In this document: positions 45,410 through 57,096 of the stretch, one piece after another | Position numbering within the stretch: position 1 is the first letter of the stretch | Layout: each line of letters begins with the position of its first letter | Source of the DNA: Sialis fuliginosa | Lineage: Eukaryota > Arthropoda > Insecta > Megaloptera > Sialidae | DNA length: 64,000 nt | Reading direction: 5' to 3' | Assembly (NCBI GenBank): GCA_961205875.1 | Contig: OY540812.1 | Span: forward strand, 28,591,098 to 28,655,097 | Notes under the pieces: model-generated | Seen by the model: the letters and a program-made list of their open reading frames with translations, nothing else | What the model was told of the DNA's origin: nothing | Databases searched by the model: none | Made by a program: the position numbers and the translations under genes

Positions 45410-45493
45410 TAATAAATATATTTAGCGAAACAGATAATTATTCAATATTTCACTCCTGTGAGACCTAAAAGGTTGTAATTGGTCTCATTGAAT

Positions 45494-45640
45494 GATTATT
45501 ATTTTTATAAATGAAGAAAACTGTCAAAATTGATTATCATTAAAATCAACGTCCTTAATAGTTTAAAACTGATAGAAATAAAATTGATGTAGGTAATTCA
45601 AACTTCACGGCACGTTTGTTCGAACCCCCTTCCCCCTTTT
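45494..45640 (+). repeat. Partial copy of the 44.1-kb MITE
   Basis: ATTTTTATAAATGAAGAAAA, CTGTCAAAATTGATTATCAT and AAACTTCACGGCACGTTTGT repeat the order seen at 44278-44410. Both ends are missing. Confidence 0.6.
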
Positions 45641-45649
45641 TGCATACGT

Positions 45650-46430
45650 ATGTTATAAGTTCGAATACAAACTATTTTTGACGGTCAATTAATGGTCAAT
45701 TCCGTATCAGTGACGGTACACATTCTGGAAATCGGGTTTCATACGTACTCATTACTCATATTATTAATTCAACTTTAAACCACGCAATCGGAAACCACAT
45801 TATTCTAAACATATGTTTTCACACGTAAATCCGGCCACAGATCAGTGGTACCACAGTAGGAGGGTGTAATGTACTATTCGATGGAAATGAGACCAATTAT
45901 GCTAATTACTAATAATAATACATTGTTTTGATATGCTGTTCTCATACGAGTGATTTAATTGAATTACCAACGTTGTCAATATCTTCGATATAGGTTAATT
46001 AATTTTCATTATATATGATACACAACAGCTTCAGGTAAACTAATATTGAATAATTTAATTCATTTCACATAACTGTAATATAATACACACGTTAAAGATA
46101 TTAATGGGTTTTTTTCTGTAAAAGTTTTTTCGAAAAGCTGGAATCAAAGCCGAAAAATATATATAATATATATTTTTTTTTACTTTGAAAAGGTCTCTTT
46201 CGATAGAAAATGTTATAGAAGAGCCTGCATTTTGAAGCTTGTTTCAGTTTAAAAATTATTTTTCGTTTCTTTATTCAATTTTTTCATAAAATACAATTTT
46301 AAAGCTTAAGAACGTATAAAATCAAATGTTTTTCAAGCTGCCATAGATGTCACGGGATCTTTTTATATACAATACTAAAAGTACAGTATGTGTGTCTTAT
46401 TATGTAAACAAAAAAAATTCTGGCGAACTG
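45650..46430. other. AT-rich sequence, nothing recognised
   Basis: No convincing frame or shared repeat. A TATATAATATATA run lies near 46160. Confidence 0.4.
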
Positions 46431-46439
46431 TGAAAAGAT

Positions 46440-46740
46440 ATAAATAAATGGGTGGAACTTAAATTATAAATAATATTATCTATAACTTTTATTAAGAATA
46501 TATTCTTCTTATTCGCACACTTTCAAAAATAATTCGATAATTTCTAAAATTGACAACAGTAAACATCCATTTCCGGTTGCAAAATCGTTTTAAAAAATAG
46601 GATATTTTCTTCCCATACAAAAATTGATCCTAAATATAAAATTTCACCTTTCTTTGTATTAACGTTTTTGAGTTACCGCATCTACAAACAGACATCATGG
46701 TACAAGTAGTCAGAATGGATCCAAGTCAATGTGGATATTT
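46440..46740 (-). repeat. Repeat D copy
   Basis: Reverse-orientation D phrases: TTTCAAAAATAATTCGATAA, AACAGTAAACATCCATTTCC, TTTTTAAAAAATAGGATATT-like sequence, and GAGTTACCGCATCTACAAAC followed by AGACATCATGG. Similar to 60960-61140. Confidence 0.55.
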
Positions 46741-47029
46741 CTATCAAAATCTAGTGTTCAAAAGAAATCGGTTTAATATAATCGTAAAAGTTTTGCTTAG
46801 TTGCAATTTAATGCTTAAAATTTCAACTTTTTTTTTATTTTTTGTTCTGTTTTTAACAGCGCATAAAAACCAAATAACAAAAAATAAAGATGTCATGAGT
46901 GCCACGGTACTTTCTTATACGCTATACTGTGTGTACAGTCTACATGTTTCTAATTATATAATTATAATAAAAAAATATATTTATGGCAAATTGATAAATT
47001 GTGGAAATAATATTCTCTAGAACTTTTCT

Positions 47030-47200
47030 CTAAAATATTTTTTAACTCGCCCCATTTTAGAAATAATTTAGATAAGAAGAACACCCATTTCCTGACAAAA
47101 ATTTTCACCCTACTATGATTTGTCGTTTTTGAGACACATCTACAGACCGACAGACATATATTTCAAACATATGGCCGTAGAAGAAAGTAAATAAAAAGAG
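47030..47200 (-). repeat. Repeat D fragment
   Basis: AACACCCATTTCCTGACAAA, CACCCTACTATGATTTGTCG and ACATCTACAGACCGACAGAC match the D reverse-strand ending seen at 63190-63240 and 7594. Confidence 0.5.
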
Positions 47201-47209
47201 TGAAATCGC

Positions 47210-47890
47210 AAATAAGAAAATATTACCTATGTTATAATATTTGTACTATTATTATTGTCTGTTCAATTATAAACCATCAATTTGTTGAACTATTTAAGCT
47301 GATTTAATCATTTTAGCCTCTGAACAACTCAACTAAATGGACCATTTTTTTGTCTATTGTTTAATCACATAAAACTTTCGTGAATTAAACCCGTCATCAT
47401 AATTTACATTAACTAAATGAAAATAAACAACCAGTGGTATTATAAAAAGATGGTAGTTTTACAAATGAGCTGTAAAAATTTAATGTCTTCCTTCATTTCC
47501 GTATTCCCACAAAAAAATCTAATTTCGCAATACGTTTTTATGGACATTTTCAATATGTCATTCTACGTTTTACAAAAACATACAACTTTTTACGAGTTTT
47601 TCTAGAACTTTAAACATCTGTGTTGATTTAAATTACAAAATTTAATTTGTTTTTCTACTGAAAATGTAATAGCTAATATATAATATCAGACATTATAAAA
47701 TTTTGCCATATTAAATAGTAAGTTTTTTTTTAAATATAACTAAATCACAATGTTGCAAATTGTAACTGAATGGTATAAAAGCTTACACTACTTAAAGATT
47801 TCAGTATATTCGTCCCTTTTAATGATAGCTGAAGCATTATTGCTAGTTTCGATTTGAAGCAGTAAAAACATTGTAGAGGTATTAAATATA
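47210..47890. other. AT-rich sequence, nothing recognised
   Basis: No feature recognised. Confidence 0.4.
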
Positions 47891-47899
47891 AAGGACAAC

Positions 47900-48336
47900 C
47901 AGTGTTGAGAATTTAGTTCAATTTACGATTAAACAACTGCTATTGAATCATTGGTTGTGACGGCAGTTTATGTTTTTGGTTACAAAAAGTAGTTGCCACC
48001 TGTCGTTCCATTTAAAAAAATATTCGAAATGGCAGTAGATTTTTTAAAAATATATGGCATTCTTTCAGTTTCTCTCAATCATTTTCTCTCAATCATAATA
48101 TGATTGAGAGAGTTTGACTCAAAACTTCGATTGCCATATAAAAAAATGCTAAAAATTCTTTCCAAGTCATCGGCATCTCAATTTTTTTAAATGGAACGAA
48201 CGAGTTTTGGAACTCACCTCCTCAATTATAATCATAGGTTTTTGCAACTAAAGGAATAAATTGGTCGTGGCTAGCGATTAATGTGATTAATAGAAGTTGT
48301 TTGATCGTTAATTGAACTAAATTTTGCTCAACACTG
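47900..48336. mobile_element. hAT-type MITE, 437 bp
   Basis: Ends CAGTGTTGAGAATTTAGTTC and, from the right, CAGTGTTGAGCAAAATTTAG, with further paired blocks (TTCAATTWACGATYAAACAAC). Flanks AGGACAAC (47892-47899) and ATGACAAC (48337-48344) match 7 of 8. Near the middle CTCTCAATCATA-A-TATGATTGAGAG is a perfect hairpin. No transposase. Confidence 0.8.
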
Positions 48337-48408
48337 ATGACAACCCACTGACAGTTCTGATGAATGGTATGATAAGTATACATGAATGACATTGTCTATA
48401 GTATAGAC

Positions 48409-48742
48409 CACTGAACCTCATTATTGTCCTCATCGTACTGCTCGTTCATCGTTATTGTCCAACCCCATTATTGCCCAATTGTTTACCACCTCTCTATCAT
48501 TGTTTGTCGATTAGTTATAGTAATGTAAACCACGTCCGCACCTGCGCTTTCTACTCTTAATACATAAGTGACAGTTTGTAATTTGCGTAATAACCACACA
48601 ATAATAAAAACTCCTGTCAAAGCACACGTTTCTAATTTTTATATGTATTCGTATGCATTCTATGCGCGTGAGGGGAAAAATACCAGGAGACAGTGTAGAG
48701 GTATGGTTGCCCCGACCGTGTGACAATAATGAGGTTCTACTG
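48409..48742. mobile_element. MITE with CAGTAGAACCTCATTATTG ends
   Basis: The left end CACTGAACCTCATTATTGTC pairs with the inverse of the right end CAGTAGAACCTCATTATTGT. TA follows the right end but the left flank is GAC, so the left border may be eroded. Interior has further CCTCATCG / TTATTGTCC words. It may belong to Tc1/mariner-type MITEs. Confidence 0.6.
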
Positions 48743-48749
48743 TATCTTT

Positions 48750-49470
48750 ATTAATACCTTATCAAACAACTGCGACAAATGAAGGGGCGTGAGAGCGTGC
48801 AAAGCCCGGACAAAACAGTTTAAAAATGTACCGTTAGCCAATCAATGTGGCCAAACAATGACAGAATTGATTCAGTTGTATCCAAACAGAAAACTGCAAA
48901 CAGAATTAGTGATATGTAAGCCTATGGTGATGTCTATATGTTTATGTGTGAGTGGTTATCGTTTTTAACAGATTCGTATAAAGAAAATGCATGCCCTTTA
49001 TACATACAATACAGGAGTTATTTTATAGAAATTTTGCACAACATGAGGAAAAATAAATTAGGTTAGGTGACGATAATGTTGTAAAAGCATTTTTTCGGAC
49101 TTTAGGTGCAATTTATTTACCTTTTTAGAATTTTTAGTTGAGAAAAAAAATTCTAAAGTGCCATTCAATTTTTTTTTTATTGTTCAAGTTCTTTATTAAG
49201 TACTGCAGAAACTAACTTTTAGAACTGCACATTTTAATTTCAGAGCTGCACAAACAAGCTAGAGTGGTACTCTAAAATAATCCATGCTACAATAATTAGA
49301 TAAAATTAACACTCGGCGAAACTTTCGAGAATTACAAATAATAGTGATATTATCTCGGTTTCGTCAAAACTTAAGATTGTTAAAATTCAAAATGTCTTTT
49401 CAAAAAACAATCCAAAAAATTTAAAAATAAATAAGTCATTATCAAAAATAGTAGGTTTTTTACAGACGAA
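48750..49470. other. AT-rich sequence, nothing recognised
   Basis: No feature recognised. Confidence 0.4.
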
Positions 49471-49479
49471 TATTGATCC

Positions 49480-49560
49480 TTTTTCACTCTACTATATTTT
49501 GTCGTTTTTGAGTTACAGCATCTGGTTTTACTATAATACATATATACTTTCTTATCTTTA
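49480..49560 (-). repeat. Repeat D fragment next to a TIR element
   Basis: TTTCACTCTACTATATTTTG, TCGTTTTTGAGTTACAGCAT and ACTTTCTTATCTTTACTTAT match the end of D in reverse. A possible other side of D lies at 50270-50345 (AGTATAAGAAAGTCCCATGA). Confidence 0.4.
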
Positions 49561-49574
49561 CTTATATTTATTAA

Positions 49575-50127
49575 CAACTTTTTTAGGGCACGCTGAATCC
49601 AAAAATGACCATCAATTAGCTCTTGTTTTTGCAATATTGCAAAAAAACATTTTTTTTCGATATACAAACATTGAAATTCGTTTATATTTTTTAAAAATCA
49701 AATACTTCAACCATAGATGATTCATAATGTAGCTATGGGTCCTAATTGAACAAAAAAAACTTGAATTATACACATTCATAAATTTATTGCCTTCAAAAAT
49801 CATGTTTTAAACGAAGAAAAATAGATTTTTGAGACAAAATTGGGCAACTTTCAAAATTCGAAGTGCTGTTACACAAACAATTTTTGTACATTTTTAATGC
49901 AATTTATTAAATTTGTAGCTTTCTCTATCTTCTTTATTGTGTTAAAAATTTAACGTAATCGAATGAAAATTGGTGAAATTGTACTAAAATCAACTGCGTG
50001 TGTCAAAATTGATAATTACGGTCATTTCTTATATAGATACCAATTTGAATGTTTGTATATTGAAAAAAACGTTTTTTTGCAATATCGCGCAATTAAACAT
50101 GCCCAAGTTACCCTAAAAAAATTGTTG
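49575..50127. mobile_element. TIR/foldback element, 553 bp
   Basis: Ends CAACTTTTTTAGGGCACG and, inverted, CAACAATTTTTTTAGGGTAA. Further in, TTTGCAATATTGCAAAAAAA plus CATTTTTTTTCGATATACAA is paired with GTTTGTATATTGAAAAAAAC and GTTTTTTTGCAATATCGC (about 50050-50090). The middle 49700-50030 is unpaired. No coding. Confidence 0.6.
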
Positions 50128-50349
50128 TATACTCTGCAGCAAATAGAATTTTTTTTGTCGGCCAGTGTTATTTACTTTTAGTGTCCCATAAATTTTATTG
50201 GATCTTTTATTAGTTTGCCAGAATTTTTTAATAAAAACATAAGCATGTGTTTATTTACACTGTTCACTGTCAGTATTAAGTATAAGAAAGTCCCATGAAT
50301 TCCGTGGCAACTATTTGAAAAGTTTTTCTGTAAAGTGTTTCGTTTTATT

Positions 50350-52735
50350 TTGAACACCCATTATGTACTTTTAAGTTACGCATTATTTAAGTAAAAAATA
50401 TCATGATTACGGTCCTGTCAACATGCATGTATGGGCACATATGCATGTATGTGTATTCTAATGAGATATGCAAAACAATGGTATTAAAATCAGATAAATG
50501 TCGGCTTTTATAAATGACACAGGGCGTAGCGGATTAACAGTATTATCGTGTTGAGAAAATTACTGTTTTGTTGAACATGTATTACACACAAAACACGTGA
50601 GTTGATCATTTTAAAGAAAAATATTCGATACGCGTACACAAACTATCAAAAAATTCAGTTGTTTCATGATATAATGAAATTTTAATAAAATAGCTGCAGA
50701 GCACAGTCTTTTAATAATAGTATTTATTATACAAGATGGATAATAAGTAACGAATGTTGATTCTAAAGCTTAAAATATTAACTCAATAAAAAATATTTTC
50801 ATTACTATTTTAACTTTTTGAAGATCAAAAGTTCATCGGAATATTAGAAGGAGCCCAACTCCCCACACATTTAATATCACCCCCAAAACTGACTTAGCTA
50901 TAATCAAAGAAAAATACTGTAGCTACCTACACTTTTAATTGAGGTTATAGGACTCGTTATTTCCATGGAATTAAAAAATATAAATATTCACTGCTCAGCT
51001 ACTTTGAGTGGTAGCTTGATAAAACATACATACTATAACACTTCTGAAACTTAAAAATGGGTCTAATAGTAAAAAAAACGAGTTTTTTAAAAATATCTCC
51101 GAAAGTTTTATTGGTACGTAAAATTTTTTTGGGGCATTAGCTCCACTCTTTTCAGTTTTATTAATTTTTTTAAATTCCTTCAAATTAGATGTGTTTTGTC
51201 CAGCAAGCGCCGAGATTACGCCCGTACTAATCGTACCGCGCCGCATCGCACGGCGTTCCATATTTTAAAACGCTTGCCATTTCTTTTGTACTGCTCAAAA
51301 AAATCTAATTTTTCACAGAAAACTTTATCAACTAATACTTCATAGTGTTATATAGTTTTTAAGAATAAACTTGAAAATTCCCTCGACTCTCCAAGCATTT
51401 GAAAAAAACTAACCGTATTTTCAACTTTTTTTAATAAATCATTTATTTATAACGAATTGAGCCTTATCAGATGTTTAAAAACTACACCACTACTTTCGAT
51501 AAGAACTAAGTAAGACCGTGTTCAAAAAATTTTTAGCCCAACTCAAAAGGGGGAAAAAATACAACGAGTTTAAGATGAAAAATAAGAATTTTATAAAAAC
51601 GCAAAAAATCAACCTTTTTGCGATTTAAAAAAGTTCTACGCAACCAAATTTAAAAAAAATTACACGAAAATGTAGGTTTAGGTACTAGCTATCGATTCCA
51701 CCATGTCTTAGCCTGTATATATTTCATTAGTCACGCTTTCTTTTCTAGACGTCTTTTCACTATCTGACCGCTGTACTATTATGGATAAGAGAGTTCTGGG
51801 CACCCATTGTAGCTCTTTTTTATTTGGTATCAAAAAATATATACATCAAGTTTATGTTTCAGAGTATTTTAGATTGTAATTTCAATATTCCTTACTTTTT
51901 ATTATTCATCCTATACATATTCATCAAATGTTCATCTATATATGCCCTTCAGAAACCAATACGATTAAATCCACTTAAAAATCGAAATTATCTATATTTT
52001 ATAAAAACAAAGTACCTAGATATTTTTTGTTTCATAAAAATAATAAATATTTGCATGATCTAGGAACGACACTGTTCAAAAATGTAATATTTCATATTAG
52101 TTATCTAAAAGTGTGAAATGCTGAAATTTCCCATGACGTCGATGATATTCAATTTATGGTATATTTTTGCTTTCAGTGCAAAATAATACGCTTTTCATAA
52201 CAATGGAGTGTTTTTAATTATTTTACATTTCAGTTAATGTTAAAAGCTATGTAATGTTCAAATATTTTTTTTAGGTAGATATTTAAAATTAATAATTCAT
52301 TTTTTTATAATTTATGTACTAGTTCATTAATGAATAAATGTACTGTTGTAATAATGTAATTATACATTCACCTAGAATTGCTAATTTGTTACATTACAAA
52401 AAGCTAAGGCTTTGTACCCCTATTTGAAACTAATATACTAGATTTATAGCATATGTCAAACACATAAAAGGACGCCTTATAATTACCAGGAACCTCTAGT
52501 AGTCTCAACCTTTACATTAATTGCTGCTATTTTACAAGGTAATTAATTACTAGTATGTATTATTTTTGTTAAAGAATATCTTAATAAACATATAAATTAA
52601 AATAAACCAAAAATTAAACATAAACGGTCAATCTTTAATATAAAAACTTTAATTAAATATAAAATAATTATAATAATATGAAATATGTTTAGTAATCAAA
52701 AATAAATATGCAACGCATTTTAATAAATATAAAAT
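50350..52735. other. AT-rich sequence, little recognised
   Basis: A short GC-richer patch at 51200-51260 (GCAAGCGCCGAGATTACGCC, CGCGCCGCATCGCACGGCG) is read as an 88-residue minus-strand frame (50995-51261) with no recognised domain. No shared repeats elsewhere in the stretch. Confidence 0.35.
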
Positions 52736-52740
52736 AAACC

Positions 52741-53090
52741 ATTCTTTTCTCCAGTAATCGATAAAGTAAAACCAGTAATGAGCACGCAGTGATGGACATT
52801 TGCTAAAGATTACAAAATGATAAGTACTACTACACAAAAAGAAAAAATCGTCTTTGTTACAATGTAAAATAATTAATAAATAACTTATACTAATAATTAG
52901 TTTAAACGTCCACCATTTTAACACCTATTGGCCGATTGTCATCAAATCACGCTGTAAAATATTTAAATGTAAATAGATTGATATTCAAAAATGGTGGTAT
53001 CAAATATCAACACATATTTTTAATTCAGTACATTTAATTAAAAATTTGCATTACTGGGGTCCTTACCAAGACTGGTGCCACTACCTTATA
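52741..53090 (+). mobile_element. Family A element copy 5, left end missing
   Basis: Starts TTCTTTTCTCCAGTAATCGA, passes through AAAACCAGTAATGAGCACGC and CACCATTTTAACACCTATTG, and ends ACTACCTTAT. Like copy 4 it lacks the left segment; it also lacks part of the GATATAAAAGAAA block. Confidence 0.75.
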
Positions 53091-53424
53091 TATTATTTAA
53101 TCATTTATAAACATATTAGCTCAGGCCCCAGACGTGTATTAAGTAAGATTTAAGACTCTCATTGTTTAAATAACAAATTCACAGAAACAATATTGGAACC
53201 TTAAATAATATGTACCTACCTTATCAGTTAAATCAAATATTTGTCCGGATATTATGTGAAATTTCGAGCCCTTAACCATATTTGTTTATATTTTCTACAT
53301 TGCCGATAGTCTACCTATACAATGCCTAGTAAATATATTAATATAATATAATTACATTTATTTTATACATTGCCTGGTGATTTTAGGCATTCTATAGAAT
53401 ACCAAGGGATTCTATACATTACCG

Positions 53425-53493
53425 GTTAATCCAACTATATTATTGTTTCTCTTTAAAGCAATATTTTCGAACGAAATATATAGTTGGATTTAA
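53425..53493. repeat. Hairpin beside the 53.5-kb MITE
   Basis: TTAATCCAACTATATT pairs with AATATATAGTTGGATTTAA across ~35 bp. It lies directly left of the next element, so it may be part of a larger nested palindrome. Confidence 0.6.
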
Positions 53494-53688
53494 GCCTTGG
53501 AACTTTACAGAAACGGTCTCCGTCAGTGCTTCGACCTTGCAAATCTATTATATGCGATTCAATACAAGTGGTATTTTAGTTGCGTCGAAATGCAGCAGCG
53601 TTTTTTTATTGAATTACATATAATAGATTTGCAAGGTCGAAGCGCCGACGGATACCGTTTCTGTAAAGTGCCAAGACTTAAAAGTATA
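53490..53688. mobile_element. MITE with ~60 bp inverted repeats
   Basis: CTTGGAACTTTACAGAAACG, then CCGTC, CTTCGACCTTGCAAATCTAT and TATATG are paired with their inverses at about 53625-53684, with few mismatches. Total ~200 bp, moderate GC. No target duplication identified. Frames here read across the hairpin only. Confidence 0.7.
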
Positions 53689-53699
53689 TTCTTATATTA

Positions 53700-54235
53700 A
53701 GAAAATATTGTTTTCGTTATACATAGAACAAAGATTTCTTGGCCCAAGTCAATGTTTCTACCTGTGTAGCTGTAAAAAAAAACCTTCGTAAATTAGTAAA
53801 AAAAAGTTACATAGAGTAAAGTGGAGTAAATGTAAATCCGGTGTAGAAGTAATAATGTTCTATTATTTATTTCTATAATATAATCGAAACAGTTTCCCAT
53901 CTCTTGAAAGCTATAAGTACTTTATTTACTACTTATTTAAAATTGTGAATTTTATTTCTATTCTCCCTAATGCTCTTCAATGTAATTCACTAGTAAATGT
54001 GACGTATTATATAAAAATACTTATTTTTACATTAGTCTCGAATCGTTGGGGTAAATGTAGTTATACGCTGCCACTCTAATTCTCACTTATCAATATTTTT
54101 CTGTTATTAATTGTGGTTAAAATATAAACTCATTTAAAATAAATATGTATATGATGTAAGTACCTATGACGATAGTTAAATGGAAGGTTAATCCACTAAT
54201 CCACCCTAGCGAAAAGGCATATCTATGTAGGAAAA
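53700..54235. other. AT-rich sequence, nothing recognised
   Basis: No feature recognised. Confidence 0.4.
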
Positions 54236-54241
54236 ATATAG

Positions 54242-54676
54242 AATAAGGTACTCGCAACATTATGGACAATACCCACTTGTTTAATTAAATGTAGTATATT
54301 ATAAATATTTGTTGATATTTAATTACTGACAATACTGAATCATAATTTATAGACACTTCTGTAAAACAGCTTATTTTGATGACGGTTGGCCAGTGGGTGT
54401 CAAAATGGTGGACATTTAAACTAATTATTAGTGTAATTTATTTATTAATTATTATATTATCATAGCATCTGCTTTACGTTGTTTCATGATTCTTTATTTT
54501 ATAACTTTTGTATCGTAGAACTTATCATTTTGAGAAAAAACTATAGCCTAACCTAAAATTTAAAAAAAAACCGGACATTGGTAAATTAAATAAACAGGTA
54601 CTTATTTTATTAGTAACATGAGTTTATGAGAATCACAAAAAAGCTCATCAATCCCAAAAAACAGTATGCCTTATTT
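54242..54676 (-). mobile_element. Family A element copy 6, cut by a piggyBac-like insertion
   Basis: Starts AATAAGGTACTCGCAACAT and carries A blocks in reverse orientation: GTGTCAAAATGGTGGACATT, TAAACTAATTATTAGTGTAA, GTAGAACTTATCATTTTGAG and GAATCACAAAAAAGCTCATC. Ends at the TTAA of the following insertion. The matching position in copy 7 is GATCTTAAAGCGG. Confidence 0.65.
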
Positions 54677-54680
54677 TTAA

Positions 54681-55521
54681 CCCCTTAAGGTCCAGCCCTG
54701 AGCTCAGCTTGGGCATATTAAACTGGCCGAAATAACCGTACCGAACTCGGCCATACAAAATAATTTGATATTTTTTTTAGAAAATTTCTTATTTCATCGT
54801 TTAATGATGATTATATTATTATATTATTTGTTCAATTTTAATTGTTTAAATCGGTTCGGGTTCGAGTTTGGGTTCAACATATTGCAAACTGTTCGGGTTC
54901 AAAAACTGTTTTTTAAGGTTCAGGTTCGGGTTCGAGTTCATGTTAGTTATTAAAAGAAAATTATTTGATTCGAAAAAAAATATAATTAACAAATAAAACA
55001 TTTTCTGAAGAAAAAACATTAATATAAACATTAATATAAATTCATTTTAAAGATTCAAATTTATATATTTCAGATTTTTTTGCAAATTAAAATGTAGTTC
55101 AATTACAAAATTAAAAGAGAAAGTGAAAAATATGTAATTTTCAATAGTTGACTTGATAAGTCACATCATACAATAAAATTCACAGATTTCCAGTATTAGT
55201 ACAATATAGAATCTCTTCTAAAAACTATTGGAGGAAAATATTAAAAATAAATTATTGAACCTTTTAAAAATATATGATTACCGGTTATCCATGAAAAGAT
55301 TCGGGTTCAAATTCAGGTTCGTTGACTTTGAGATATAGCGGTTCTGTTGATTCGGATTCAGGTTCAAGTCCCTGGTTTAAATATTATAATAATAAAAAAA
55401 AACTATAAAATATTGATTTTTTATTTATCAAATATTTATATTTGTTTTTATTAAATAAAGCATTTAGGTTCATTATGGTTTGAAAAAAATATATTTTCGC
55501 TAGAAAAGAAGCATTAAGGGG
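54681..55521. mobile_element. piggyBac-like MITE, 841 bp, TTAA duplication
   Basis: Flanked on both sides by TTAA (54677-54680 and 55522-55525). The inverted ends are CCCCTTAAGG and, from the right, CCCCTTAATG. TTAA-specific duplication with CCC-starting ends is the piggyBac signature. The interior is marked by GGTTCGGGTTCGAG-type units at 54849-54940 and 55300-55370. No transposase frame. Confidence 0.65.
54849..54945 (+). repeat. GGTTCGGGTTCGAGTT-type degenerate repeat
   Basis: Repeated GGTTCGGGTTCGAGTTTGGG, GTTCGGGTTC and AGGTTCAGGTTCGGGTTCG motifs, period about 6 bp, with spacers. A second cluster lies at 55300-55375. Confidence 0.7.
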
Positions 55522-55924
55522 TTAAAGTATTTTTGTATTTACCCTATTTCACCGTACTTTTCTTATCTTTAGATTTAGTCAAGGATATCATGACTGTCTA
55601 CTTTTGTAAATATCAATCTACAGAATTAAATATAATACTCGATGTGCTCTGATATCCCCATAGGTGTTCTTCTTTTATATTTAGATTTTGCTGACTTTTA
55701 TGTGATGGATGCAAGCAAGCGTGAGTGGTATTTGGTTATTTTCTCTACTCTGATTTTATCTAAATTCTAAGATAAAGTCCCGTGAGATATCTACTACAGA
55801 ATTTAATGCAATGTTCAGATCAAATAAGGATAGATTGTAATTGAAATTTATAGCAGATGATTCTTTTAGTTTTAGTTTATTTTTAAATTCTATAAAAATC
55901 AATCTACTACTGTAAACCCCAAGC

Positions 55925-56095
55925 AGGTTTTGTTGGATATTGGGGAAATAGAAAGGGTCTAGGGGGATCATATAGTTAATTTTTTTAATTTCCATAACTA
56001 GGCATGGGGAGTATCAAAATGTAGATCTCAGTCAGTAGAATTTCACCAAATTTTTATTTTGTTCTCTTACTCAAAAATGGCCCTGCAGAAACTCA
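55925..56095 (+). repeat. Fragment of the 22.4-kb repeat family
   Basis: GGGAAATAGAAAGGGTCTAG, TTAATTTCCATAACTAGGCA, GAGTATCAAAATGTAGATCT and ACTCAAAAATGGCCCTG parallel 22900-22945 and 22670-22730. Partial. Confidence 0.5.
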
Positions 56096-56339
56096 AAACA
56101 GTATACGTACTTAATAGGTTCCTTTGGAACCTTAAAGACATACACCCGTGTATGTCTTGACAGATTTTTTTTTAAATAACAGTAGTAAATAAAATGTTTA
56201 TTCTGAGTTTCTTCTCTAACATTTAATAAAGACAAAATTCGGGAAATTTGTATTTTTAAAACATAAACAATATAATAATATATTATTCTAACCTAATTTT
56301 ATGTTTACTTGCAAGTCTTATGTCCGAGCTAACAAAATT

Positions 56340-56600
56340 TGCAAGCTTGCAAGCACTTTCAAATGAGGTTTAAAACCTATCTGACAGTTCCCTTGTTATT
56401 TCATGAAATGTTTGACAAGTTTCGCGCATTTGTGGTAAATAAACACCAACGGAAATAAAACAGTGGTGATATTATGAAAATTATTTTGTACGGCCAGAGT
56501 CGCCAACTGTGTTATAATAAGTTGAAGTATCACTGCTCTAAATTCCATAATTAATCCATATATAGATACTATCACATTTGAAAGTGCTTGCAAGCTTGCA
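56340..56600. mobile_element. Element with perfect 26-bp terminal inverted repeats, 261 bp
   Basis: The left end (56340-56365) starts TGCAAGCTTGCAAGCACTTT and its exact inverse is at 56575-56600. Each end includes the palindrome TTGCAAGCTTGCAA or a near form. No clear target duplication. No other copy in the window. The identity of the ends suggests it is young or maintained. No coding. Confidence 0.65.
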
Positions 56601-56609
56601 GTATTGGCT

Positions 56610-57085
56610 TCTTTATAATACCGGATATTATTTTATATTTTTAGTACCGTATTTAGGTGTAGAAGTTCACAAATATATTAATACTTTTTAAAAAGTTAAA
56701 AGGGTGTGCATTTTATGACCAAAACTTGTAATTTTATTTTCTGTTGTGATACCATAATGATTACTGATTATTTTTTTAACAATTTCTTATTTATAGACAT
56801 TGTATAGAATAAATAACAAAATAGAATAAGAAAACCTTAAGTAAACTATTTCCTTATTAGAGATCAAAATTTATAGAATTATAATTAATAATTAACACAA
56901 ATAATCCAAAACAACGAAAAAAAGAAAATACTTTATTTTCGACAATTAATCGATCTTAATAAAGTAAATGAAGGTAAAATATTTAAAAACCTGACAATTT
57001 TTTGAACATGCATTGATTTGCATGAAAATTTAGGATTAAGCTCGTCTTACCCTCTACTTCAAAAGTGACCCTATGCCAATGTGTG
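56610..57085. other. AT-rich sequence, nothing recognised
   Basis: No feature recognised. Confidence 0.4.
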
Positions 57086-57096
57086 TTTTTTATTTT

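Noticed and set aside
46697-47020. 107-residue plus-strand frame, one of the longest in the window
   Set aside because: Starts inside repeat D and continues through T-rich DNA. Looks membrane-like only because of T richness.
50995-51261. 88-residue minus-strand frame with a GC-richer start
   Set aside because: No recognisable domain; the second half is low-complexity. Not enough to call a gene.
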